Shown here: piece after piece, positions 1-5,148 of the stretch | Numbering within the stretch: position 1 is the stretch's first letter | Layout: each line of letters begins with the position of its first letter | Source of the DNA: an uncultured Eggerthellaceae bacterium | Lineage (GTDB): Bacteria; Actinomycetota; Coriobacteriia; Coriobacteriales; Eggerthellaceae | DNA: 5,840 bases | NCBI GenBank assembly: GCA_934630905.1 | Contig: CAKTXN010000109.1 | Span: 1-5,840, forward strand | Direction of reading: 5' to 3' | Made by a program: the position numbers and the translations under genes | The notes under the pieces: model-generated | Told to the model about the DNA's origin: nothing | The model's database searches: none | What the model saw: the letters and a program-made list of their open reading frames with translations, nothing else

Positions 1-79
1 TCAGAAAACTCCTGGAGGATTCCAAGCACCTCCAGGAGTTTTCCTGTTTGGCTACGCGGTGGTTTTGACGCTTACGTTG
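1..79. repeat. Long-hairpin repeat, copy 1 (cut by the left window edge)
   Basis: A 15-bp perfect inverted repeat (arms 4-18 and 29-43) encloses a 10-base loop at 19-28. It is followed by a conserved non-palindromic tail to about 79. The block 4-79 matches 1836-1911 in the same orientation with only three differences, at 44, 68 and 74 (my hand alignment). The arms carry an A-tract before and a T-tract after the GC-rich core, so the hairpin could act as a bidirectional rho-independent terminator. Homology may extend left of the window. Whether this is a multicopy intergenic element or a local duplication cannot be told from two copies. Confidence 0.85.
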
Positions 80-95
80 TTTTGACGTTTACCTT
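62..95. repeat. 17-bp tandem duplication at the repeat edge
   Basis: Positions 62-78 and 79-95 are adjacent 17-base units that match at 15 of 17 positions. The first unit is the end of the hairpin repeat's conserved tail. The second directly abuts the ATG at 96. Each unit contains a TTGACG hexamer (65-70 and 82-87). The duplication therefore sits where the promoter and ribosome binding site of the next gene should be, and it contains no Shine-Dalgarno sequence. Confidence 0.75.
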
Positions 96-746
96 ATGGC
101 CATCGCTCTAGCCTTTTCCTGTCTAGGGTGTTCCGCTTCTTCGTACTCCCTTACAAGGGACAAGTCGCTTTCAACCGATTGGGGAACTGTCTTCCAGTTC
201 AAAGTCGATCCAAATTGGACCGAAGCCGATTCTCTGAAAGGCACCGAGAGCATGGTTTTTGCCTCATATTTCAGCGCCGACCACAACGAGGGCGCAAGCA
301 TCACGGCAACCAACACCAAGCACTCTTTTTACAAGTACAGCACCACGGCGACATACGGCGACTGGATGGACTCTAACGAGCGTTTCTTCTCAAGAACGGC
401 AAAAGAGCAAGCGCAAGAATATGAGAAGCTCATGGGGAGCAGTTCGTCTTACAAGAAGGAATATGCTTCGGAGGATCACTACCCCGACTACAAGGACTGC
501 TCTATTAGCGAATTAGGAAAAGAGTCGGTTTCTGGAACCGATTTCAGACTCTACAAAATGAAATACACAAGCGCATACAGCGATGCGGCATACGAAAATA
601 TCAAAAAGGACTCAACGATAAAGCAAGTGATGGAGCATGAGTCGTACTATGCAATCGTCAAAGACGGAAGCCATGACGTGGAGATAACGGCAACGAGCGA
701 GAAGATATTGAGGGACTTCCTCCGCACGCTTGAAATCAAGTGGTAG
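96..746 (+). CDS. Unrecognised probable secreted protein or lipoprotein, 5' end possibly altered
   Basis: This 216-residue product belongs to no family I recognise. Residues 1-12 form a short hydrophobic stretch ending in Leu-Gly-Cys, followed by a Ser-rich segment. That resembles the end of a lipoprotein signal peptide, although Cys at -3 makes the lipobox atypical. The positively charged n-region is missing, and the hydrophobic part is shorter than usual. The mature part is hydrophilic and rich in Ser, Tyr, Lys, Glu and Asp, with no predicted membrane segment, which suits an extracytoplasmic protein. ATG 96 is the only ATG after an in-frame stop at 66-68, and no ribosome binding site precedes it. 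The gene starts right after a repeat and a 17-bp duplication, so the original start may have been lost. It converges on the lipoprotein gene at 834-1529 and looks more AT-rich than the pit region. The reading frame is probably real; expression from this start is doubtful. Confidence 0.65.
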   Translation: MAIALAFSCLGCSASSYSLTRDKSLSTDWGTVFQFKVDPNWTEADSLKGTESMVFASYFSADHNEGASITATNTKHSFYKYSTTATYGDWMDSNERFFSRTAKEQAQEYEKLMGSSSSYKKEYASEDHYPDYKDCSISELGKESVSGTDFRLYKMKYTSAYSDAAYENIKKDSTIKQVMEHESYYAIVKDGSHDVEITATSEKILRDFLRTLEIKW

Positions 747-756
747 ACGGTACTTG

Positions 757-792
757 AAAAACCGCTCCCGCCGACCAGTTCGATAGGAGCGG
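757..792 (-). terminator. Rho-independent terminator for the minus-strand lipoprotein gene
   Basis: Arms ACCGCTCC (761-768) and GGAGCGGT (785-792) form an 8-bp stem with a 16-base loop. Read on the minus strand, the stem ends in a run of five T (complement of 757-761). This fits a terminator about 40 bases past the stop codon at 834. On the plus strand only a weak pyrimidine-rich tail (CTCTTCTT) follows, so it may also partly end transcripts of the convergent gene that stops at 746. Confidence 0.7.
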
Positions 793-833
793 TCTCTTCT
801 TCGAAGGCCAAGCTCAAACAGCACGAACTGCAA

Positions 834-1529
834 CTAAAACCAGGGATTAGCATACACTTCAAACGAAGCGAACTCTGGGAGACTGTGTGCGCGGAGCTCG
901 AAAGCAGTCGGCTTGTCTTTGGTCAATTTGCCGTTCAAATAGGTGTCATACCCGCCAACAATCGCGCCATCGCCATCGCGCAGAACCACAACGATCATCG
1001 GACTAGCAAAGTCCTCATTATCTTGAGTCAAAGTTATTTGCCCGGTGAAGGAGGCCATGCCATACTTTCCTTCGATGTAATTCGTATTCTCAATTGAATA
1101 GACACCCGCCGGATATGTATCCGCTGTCTTCCACTTCTCGCTATCGGTGGCGACCGAAAACTCCACAGTTTTTGCCGCGGTGCCGTTTCCCGCTTGGGAG
1201 GCGTAATACGCCTTCTCCCCAGGGAGGACCTTTCCGATAACCCAGTCATCGCTAAAGACTATCGCCCCGTCGCCGTCTTTGCCAACGATGGTCACCACGG
1301 GAAACTCAGCGGCTTTGTCAGCGTTCGTGTTTTCAAGGCACACGGCATAATGGACGTATCCGCTTGAATCCGTGGTATAGCCAGATTCTGTGAGTACCAA
1401 CTCAACCGGCTTAGCAGAAGTCGTCTTCTGAGAGTTACCTCCACTGGCTCCGCTACTGTTAGCCCCGCATGCAGTCATCGCAAAAGCAAGTACCGCTGCA
1501 AAACCAAAAGCGATTAATGACTTCTTCAT
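834..1529 (-). CDS. Lipoprotein with an internally duplicated extracytoplasmic domain
   Basis: The product has 231 residues. Residues 1-20 are a classic type II signal peptide (MKK, hydrophobic core, then Met-Thr-Ala before Cys21), so Cys21 should be lipidated and the protein anchored outside the membrane. A Ser/Gly/Asn-rich linker covers about 22-40. Two related segments follow: DGDGAIV occurs at 85-91 and again at 185-191, exactly 100 residues apart. Each is followed by a similar Gly-Lys-(Val/Leu) turn and a Phe-Glu/Phe-Ser-Val strand, pointing to two beta-rich domains. The style resembles FxLYD-type domains of Gram-positive lipoproteins, but I cannot confirm that family. The start at 1529 is chosen because AAAGGA lies 5 bases upstream and the signal peptide begins there; an ATG 17 codons earlier would bury it. 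The partner or ligand is unknown. Confidence 0.85.
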   Translation of the reverse strand: MKKSLIAFGFAAVLAFAMTACGANSSGASGGNSQKTTSAKPVELVLTESGYTTDSSGYVHYAVCLENTNADKAAEFPVVTIVGKDGDGAIVFSDDWVIGKVLPGEKAYYASQAGNGTAAKTVEFSVATDSEKWKTADTYPAGVYSIENTNYIEGKYGMASFTGQITLTQDNEDFASPMIVVVLRDGDGAIVGGYDTYLNGKLTKDKPTAFELRAHSLPEFASFEVYANPWF

Positions 1530-1534
1530 ATAAA

Positions 1535-1540
1535 TCCTTT
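1535..1540 (-). promoter_or_regulatory. Ribosome binding site fixing the lipoprotein start
   Basis: AAAGGA on the minus strand lies 5 bases before ATG 1529. It supports this start over the in-frame ATG at 1580, which would place 17 non-signal residues ahead of the lipoprotein signal peptide. Confidence 0.75.
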
Positions 1541-1599
1541 CTGTAGTTACGTCTTCGCGTCCAAAATCGATAACCCCCATTGGACAACCTTATAAAGAG

Positions 1600-1608
1600 A
1601 TTGTATCA
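1600..1608 (-). promoter_or_regulatory. Possible extended -10 promoter for the lipoprotein gene
   Basis: The minus strand reads TGATACAAT, which matches the extended -10 form TGnTAnAAT. No good -35 hexamer is seen at the usual distance. Transcription from here would give a leader of about 65 bases before ATG 1529. This rests on the motif match alone. Confidence 0.3.
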
Positions 1609-1659
1609 GTGATCCTTCATGCTGCACTCTGCACTTCTCAGTAGGTGCGACGGCGTAAA

Positions 1660-1685
1660 GTTGATGGAGGTCATCCTCTATCAAC
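1660..1685. other. Strong hairpin in the gene-less stretch
   Basis: Arms 1660-1670 and 1675-1685 form an 11-bp stem with one G-U type pair and a 4-base loop (TCAT). On the minus strand it is followed by TTTA, a poor T-tract. It may be a terminator for minus-strand transcription arriving from the 1690-1920 region. A minus-strand frame that is open from about 1923 stops at 1681-1683, inside the stem, but that frame has no credible start. Confidence 0.55.
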
Positions 1686-1829
1686 CGATTCCCACCATGC
1701 CTGAATCGATAGCGGCAGCATAGCGCACTTCCGCGGAGCAATTGGCGAGACTCGCTCTACGCTCGGCCTCCGAGCCGTGCCCCACCTTCACCGGCACCTT
1801 GGTATCTATGAACGGAGCATTCCGAGCGA

Positions 1830-1911
1830 AAACAAGAAAACTCCTGGAGGATTCCAAGCACCTCCAGGAGTTTTCTTGTTTGGCTACGCGGTGGTTTTGG
1901 CGCTTGCGTTG
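1830..1911. repeat. Long-hairpin repeat, copy 2
   Basis: A 21-bp perfect inverted repeat (1830-1850 with 1861-1881) encloses the 10-base loop 1851-1860. The conserved tail runs on to 1911, matching copy 1 at 73 of 76 bases over 1836-1911. This copy has the longer stem: copy 1 loses pairing beyond its 15-bp core because of a bulge near its outer end. The core is GC-rich (CTCCTGGAGG) with A- and T-tracts outside, a form that would work as a terminator in either direction. Confidence 0.9.
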
Positions 1912-1990
1912 GTCTCCGAGTCATCCCGTTTTAAGCCACCCGCTGCGAATTCTGGCAAAGCTGCGTAGTATTCGACGACGAGAAGGGGAT

Positions 1991-2018
1991 GGCGCGCACT
2001 CCGAGCGGAGCGCGCGCC
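1991..2018 (-). terminator. GC-rich hairpin downstream of the small minus-strand gene
   Basis: GGCGCGC (1991-1997) pairs with GCGCGCC (2012-2018). After one A-C mismatch the pairing continues through CTCC/GGAG around a small loop. The hairpin lies about 27 bases past the stop of the small gene at 2045-2251 and could end its transcript. The minus-strand bases that follow (ATCCCCTTCT) are pyrimidine-rich but hold no real T-run, so the terminator reading is tentative; the hairpin itself is plain. Confidence 0.45.
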
Positions 2019-2044
2019 TTGACAACGTTCGGCTTGTTCGCTGG

Positions 2045-2251
2045 CTACAGCGCCTCGACGCGCGACGTTGCCCAGTCATCCACGACGAAGGAGCCGTCGT
2101 TCAACTCTGCGATACGGGCGTTAAGCTTGCCCAGGAGTTCGAGCATGCGGGACTTGTCGGCTTTCTCTTTCTCCTCGTTGAACCAGCAGGGTTGGTCGTG
2201 CGAGTCGAACTCGTAATAGGAATCGAACAGCTCTTCATTTCTCCTGTTCAT
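2045..2251 (-). CDS. Small acidic protein of unknown function
   Basis: The product has 68 residues and I do not recognise it. It has an aromatic and acidic N-terminal part (Leu-Phe-Asp-Ser-Tyr-Tyr-Glu), a Cys-Trp pair near residue 22, a probable amphipathic helix at about 25-50 rich in Lys, Glu and Leu, and an acidic tail. No signal peptide or membrane segment is seen. Codons end mostly in G or C, as in the real genes nearby, which argues for genuine coding. ATG 2251 is the only in-frame start, yet no Shine-Dalgarno precedes it; AGGAG lies inside the frame, just after the start. It is divergent from pit, with about 115 bases between start codons. It could be an intact small regulator or a C-terminal remnant of a longer gene. 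Confidence 0.55.
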   Translation of the reverse strand: MNRRNEELFDSYYEFDSHDQPCWFNEEKEKADKSRMLELLGKLNARIAELNDGSFVVDDWATSRVEAL

Positions 2252-2269
2252 CTTTGATTTTGCAAAAAC

Positions 2270-2298
2270 TTGACAATTGGCTTACACGGACCTAACGG
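2270..2298 (+). promoter_or_regulatory. Candidate promoter for pit
   Basis: A perfect TTGACA -35 hexamer lies at 2270-2275. The best-spaced -10 (17 bases on, TAACGG at 2293-2298) matches the consensus poorly. Transcription would start near 2305 and give a leader of about 60 bases. The CAATTG next to it makes the site partly symmetrical, so a -35-like TTGTCA also faces the divergent small gene. Confidence 0.4.
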
Positions 2299-2319
2299 GT
2301 GCTTGCCATTATGACCATA

Positions 2320-2338
2320 GCTTCTTATGCGAAGAAGC
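2320..2338 (+). promoter_or_regulatory. Small hairpin in the pit leader
   Basis: GCTTCTT (2320-2326) and AAGAAGC (2332-2338) form a 7-bp perfect inverted repeat with a 5-base spacer, 27 bases before the pit start codon. It could be a protein-binding site or a leader hairpin. It is too short and T-poor downstream to be a terminator. No recognised Pho-box repeat is seen around it. Confidence 0.35.
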
Positions 2339-2365
2339 GTGTGTCGAGGTAAGTGAGGATACGTT

Positions 2366-3415
2366 ATGGGTCTTGAGCTGGCAACCGTTGCAGCCGCCAT
2401 TGGGGCAAACCCGGTTCTTCTTCTGATTATTGTTCTGTGCGTTGGCGCAACGATGGTCAATGGCGCAACGGATGCGCCGAATGCAATTGCTACGGTGGTG
2501 GGTACGCGCGCCATGCGTCCGACCCCTGCTATTATTATGGCTGCTGTCTGCAACTTTATTGGCCTGGTGGGCATCACGGCAATCAGCACGGCCGTTGCAG
2601 GCACCATTTTCGGTATGGTTGATTTCGGTGGCAACAATGAAGCCGCGCTTGTCGCTCTTGCTGCTGCTATGGTGGCTATCATCGTGTGGGGCGTTGCAGC
2701 GTGGGCGCTGGGAATTCCTACCAGCCAGAGTCATTCGCTGATTGCAGGCATTACCGGTGCCGCTATTGCGCTGCAGGGTGGTCTGGGCGGCATCAATGGT
2801 GCCGAGTGGATAAAAGTTATTTATGGCCTGGTCATAAGTACGTGCCTGGGCTTTGGATCGGGTTGGTTGTTCGCGCGCCTTATCAAGATTGCCTGCGCAG
2901 GCGCTAACCGCATTAAAGCGAACCACTTCTTCCGCTGGGCTCAAATTATTGCGGGTGCGGGCGTGGCCGTTCTTCACGGTGCGCAAGACGGTCAGAAATT
3001 CTTAAGCTTGTGCATGCTGGGCGTCATGCTAGGCGTGCATGGAAGTGCCGATTTCTCGCATTTCCCCTTATGGCTGCTTATTTTGGTAAGCCTTGCCATG
3101 AGCTTGGGTACCGCTATTGGCGGCCGCAAGATCATTAAGAGCGTGGGCATGAACATGGTGAAGATGGAGCAGTACCAGGGTTTTGCCGCGTGCTTGTCGG
3201 CGTGCTTCTGCATTGGTCTGGCGACGTTTACCGGCATGCCGGTTTCCACAACCCACACGAAAACAACGGCGATTATGGGCGTGGGCGCAGAGAAACGTTT
3301 GCGCGCCGTGAAGTGGAATTTGGCAGGCTCGATGGTGCTCACCTGGGTTTTGACCTTCCCTGGTTGCGGCCTTCTGGCCTGGGCATTTACGCATTTGTTC
3401 CTGCTTATTTTGTAG
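2366..3415 (+). CDS. pit: PiT-family inorganic phosphate transporter
   Basis: This 349-residue integral membrane protein should carry phosphate into the cell by cation symport (H+ or Na+, probably as a metal-phosphate complex), the known role of the PiT family. Both inverted family signature repeats are visible: NGATDAPN at 32-39 in the N-terminal half and HGAQDGQK at 204-211 in the C-terminal half. Other conserved PiT segments are Ser-Gln-Ser-His at 120-123 and PVSTTHTK at 292-299. Many long hydrophobic segments fill the rest. The usual Asn of GANDxxN is Thr35 in the first repeat and Gln207 in the second, while both Asp (36 and 208) are kept. GAGG at 2355-2358 sits 7 bases before ATG. The length is typical for short bacterial members. 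The accessory gene follows 160 bases later on the same strand with no clear terminator between, so co-transcription is likely. Confidence 0.95.
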   Translation: MGLELATVAAAIGANPVLLLIIVLCVGATMVNGATDAPNAIATVVGTRAMRPTPAIIMAAVCNFIGLVGITAISTAVAGTIFGMVDFGGNNEAALVALAAAMVAIIVWGVAAWALGIPTSQSHSLIAGITGAAIALQGGLGGINGAEWIKVIYGLVISTCLGFGSGWLFARLIKIACAGANRIKANHFFRWAQIIAGAGVAVLHGAQDGQKFLSLCMLGVMLGVHGSADFSHFPLWLLILVSLAMSLGTAIGGRKIIKSVGMNMVKMEQYQGFAACLSACFCIGLATFTGMPVSTTHTKTTAIMGVGAEKRLRAVKWNLAGSMVLTWVLTFPGCGLLAWAFTHLFLLIL

Positions 3416-3560
3416 GGCGGTAGAGTATTTCGACTTGTCTTCGGGCTTGTTTTGTTTCGGCAAAGTCTTGTTTTTCGTTAGTGGTTGAATTTATTGCGTG
3501 CCCCGTGGTTGCTGTCGCCTTTGCTCTGGCGGTGGTTCAAGCATGGTGCGGCGGTGCATG

Positions 3561-3566
3561 AAAGGA
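3561..3566 (+). promoter_or_regulatory. Ribosome binding site selecting GTG 3576
   Basis: AAAGGA lies 9 bases before GTG 3576. The other in-frame starts (GTG 3498, ATG 3543, ATG 3558) have no comparable site, and they would add residues that the protein family does not have. Confidence 0.65.
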
Positions 3567-3575
3567 CAGTTTGTT

Positions 3576-4211
3576 GTGAGAAGGAAAAGCGACTTCGACT
3601 ATTTTGATGCGTTCAATCAGCAGCTTTCGTATGCTGAAGAGATGACGCTGAACTTGAAAAGCGCTCTTGAAGCAGGGGAGTGGGGTAGCTCTGCCTTGGT
3701 GCAGTCGCTTCACACCATGGAAAACGATGCCGATCACGTGAATCATCAGATTCTGTCGCATTTGGTGATGGATTTTGTCACGCCCTTCGACCGCGACAGC
3801 ATGTCAAATCTTGCCCATGCGTTCGATGACGTGTGCGATGCCGTGGAAGAGATTGCCATTAAAGCCTATCTGTTCAACGTTTCCGCAGATTCGCACCCTG
3901 TTCCTCAGGGTTCGTCGCTTATGCTGCTTATGTCGGATGCTTGCTCTGAGCTGAAAATTGCGGGTGGGTGTCTTGCCGCGCATTCGATGCACCGCGATGC
4001 CATTCAGAAGCATCTTGTTTCGGTGCAAACTTGTGAAAGCGACTGCGACGCGTTGTATATTTCCGCAGTTCATGGACTGTATGAAGATACTTCTATCGAC
4101 CCCGAGCAACGCCGTATTACCCACGCGTTGATGGACTGCATGGAAGAAGCCATGGACGCGTTAGAGCACGCTGCAGAATGCATGGAAGCGCTTGTGGCGG
4201 AGTGCGCGTAG
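3576..4211 (+). CDS. DUF47 / PhoU-like Pit accessory protein
   Basis: The product has 211 residues and is an all-helical cytoplasmic protein of the DUF47 family, distant relatives of PhoU that are usually encoded beside pit and thought to modulate it. Family marks are the RRKSDFDYFDAF start (2-13), the Glu49-x-x-x-Asp53 pair in the first helical hairpin, the hallmark FVTPFDRD at 67-74, and the acidic helix DDVCDAVEE at 84-92. PhoU-type proteins bind metal clusters through such acidic residues. GTG 3576 is preferred because it has a ribosome binding site and gives the usual family N-terminus and length; the frame stays open back to GTG 3498. The gene lies downstream of pit rather than upstream, which is the less common order. 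The 160-base gap between them is T-rich and holds no clear promoter or terminator. Confidence 0.88.
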   Translation: MRRKSDFDYFDAFNQQLSYAEEMTLNLKSALEAGEWGSSALVQSLHTMENDADHVNHQILSHLVMDFVTPFDRDSMSNLAHAFDDVCDAVEEIAIKAYLFNVSADSHPVPQGSSLMLLMSDACSELKIAGGCLAAHSMHRDAIQKHLVSVQTCESDCDALYISAVHGLYEDTSIDPEQRRITHALMDCMEEAMDALEHAAECMEALVAECA

Positions 4212-4216
4212 CACCC

Positions 4217-4327
4217 AGCGGAAGATGCAGCGCGACAGCGCGGGTGCAGGTGCCGGCAGTTCGGTCGCATTTGGACGTGGTGTGTCCGATCTGCGCATCT
4301 GTACCTGCGCTTTCCGCTTATTTTTTC
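4217..4327 (+). terminator. Large structured terminator-like region after the pit-DUF47 pair
   Basis: AGCGGAA (4217-4223) pairs with TTCCGCT (4312-4318), and GCAGGT (4246-4251) pairs with ACCTGC (4303-4308) inside it. GCGC boxes around 4230-4241 can form a small internal hairpin. The outer stem is followed by TATTTTTT (4319-4326). The T-run and its place just after the stop at 4211 favour termination. The wide arm separation (about 88 bases) is unusual and suggests a branched fold or a short structured RNA. Pairing was judged by eye only. Confidence 0.45.
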
Positions 4328-4404
4328 GGAGTTCGTTTTTTTGCAGGGTTTTAATCTCCCCTTCGGTTTCTTGCCGGCCCGCTCCTCTTTTTTATGAATC
4401 TTGG

Positions 4405-4433
4405 TGTGAACAATGGTTCCAGCACGTTACAAT
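4405..4433 (+). promoter_or_regulatory. Promoter of the response regulator, probably giving a leaderless mRNA
   Basis: TACAAT at 4428-4433 is a good -10 hexamer. The -35 at 17-base spacing (TGTGAA, 4405-4410) is weak, as expected if an activator helps. Six bases separate the -10 from ATG 4440, so transcription should begin at or next to the A of the start codon. No Shine-Dalgarno precedes that ATG. Confidence 0.5.
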
Positions 4434-4439
4434 GATTCT

Positions 4440-5135
4440 ATGATTTATTACGTGGAAGACGAAAACAACATTCGCGATTTAGTCCTGTATGCGCTTAAGC
4501 AGGCAGGGTTGGAAGCACGCGGCTTCACGGAGGCTCAGTCGTTTTGGAGCGCTTGCGACCAGGAGATTCCCCACTTAGTGCTGCTGGACATCATGCTTCC
4601 GGGTGAAGACGGCCTAACGGTGCTGAACAAGATTCGCCGTGACAAGCGTTTCGACAACGTTCCCGTTATGATGCTTACCGCCAAGGGCGCGGAATACGAT
4701 AAGGTACTGGGCCTTGATGGCGGCGCCGATGATTACCTGGCAAAGCCTTTTGGCATGATGGAGCTGGTGAGTCGCGTGAATGCGCTGCTCAGGCGTTCTT
4801 CCAAGTGGTCAGTAGCACCAGCCGATGACGCTTTGAACTGCGGTGTTATATCACTGAGCCCATCGGCGCACGAAGTTTGCGTGAATGGCACCGTTCTTGA
4901 TTTAACGCTCAAGGAATTCGAGCTTTTGCATAAGCTGCTCAAGGAGCAGGGCCATGCGCTTTCGCGTCCCCAGCTGCTCGAAGATGTGTGGGGCGTGACA
5001 TTCGTGGGCGAAACGCGTACAGTTGACACGCATGTGCAAACGCTGCGCAAGAAACTCAACGATGCGTGTCCTGGTGCCGGTGACCTGGTGCAAACGGTGC
5101 GCGGCGTGGGGTATCGCGCGAAAGCGGGCGAATAG
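4440..5135 (+). CDS. OmpR/PhoB-family response regulator
   Basis: The 231-residue product is a DNA-binding response regulator. The receiver domain (about 1-118) has the acidic pair Glu6-Asp7, phospho-acceptor Asp50 in the DIMLPGEDG turn, Thr80 and Lys102 before Pro-Phe, so all catalytic positions are present. After a short linker, the winged-helix domain (about 132-228) shows the family features LTLKEFELL (155-163), RTVDTHVQTLRKKL (193-206) and the closing TVRGVGYR (219-226). The N-terminal MIYYVEDE and the neighbouring pit and DUF47 genes favour a PhoB/PhoP-like phosphate role, but sequence alone cannot separate this from other OmpR members. ATG 4440 is chosen because it gives the standard family N-terminus; an in-frame ATG at 4413 would add nine residues and lies upstream of the -10. 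The kinase gene follows within 1-13 bases, forming an operon. Confidence 0.93.
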   Translation: MIYYVEDENNIRDLVLYALKQAGLEARGFTEAQSFWSACDQEIPHLVLLDIMLPGEDGLTVLNKIRRDKRFDNVPVMMLTAKGAEYDKVLGLDGGADDYLAKPFGMMELVSRVNALLRRSSKWSVAPADDALNCGVISLSPSAHEVCVNGTVLDLTLKEFELLHKLLKEQGHALSRPQLLEDVWGVTFVGETRTVDTHVQTLRKKLNDACPGAGDLVQTVRGVGYRAKAGE

Positions 5136-5148
5136 CGTGTCGGGGCAG

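Larger units (their letters stand above)
1686..2044. other. Stretch without a convincing gene
   Basis: No frame here has both a credible start and a ribosome binding site. A plus-strand frame (TTG 1742 to 2257) and a minus-strand frame (about 1923 to 1681) are both open, but both run through the hairpin repeat. The plus frame also runs antisense to the better-supported small gene at 2045-2251. The stretch holds the second hairpin repeat (1830-1911) and a GC-rich hairpin (1991-2018). It may be the body of an intergenic repeat element or the eroded remains of a gene. Confidence 0.5.

Noticed and set aside
1530..1580. Upstream ATG (1580) extending the minus-strand lipoprotein by 17 residues
   Set aside because: It would place non-signal residues ahead of a textbook MKK lipoprotein signal peptide that has its own AAAGGA site.
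1622..1635. Tandem 7-mer CTGCACT x2
   Set aside because: It is a short two-unit repeat with no context that gives it meaning.
1..1911. CRISPR array or insertion sequence
   Set aside because: There are only two repeat copies 1.8 kb apart with genes between them, no spacer-like spacing, no transposase frame and no terminal inverted repeats or target duplications.
1742..2257. 171-codon plus-strand open frame starting at TTG
   Set aside because: It has no ribosome binding site, passes through the hairpin repeat, and its second half is antisense to the better-supported small gene. Its product is Arg/Ser-rich without any recognisable domain.
2252..2365. Pho box upstream of pit
   Set aside because: I looked for spaced direct repeats of the PhoB or PhoP type and saw none I could defend; the 2320-2338 palindrome does not match them.
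2309..2986. Long minus-strand open frames opposite pit
   Set aside because: They mirror the codon pattern of pit, lack start signals, and give low-complexity Arg/Asn/His-rich products.
3416..3560. Possible promoter between pit and the DUF47 gene (TTGTTT and TTATTG at 17-base spacing)
   Set aside because: The -10 matches at only about half its positions in a T-rich stretch where such hits occur by chance.
3498..3575. Longer DUF47 start at GTG 3498 or ATG 3543/3558
   Set aside because: The extra residues (Cys/Gly-rich) do not fit the family, and no Shine-Dalgarno precedes those codons.
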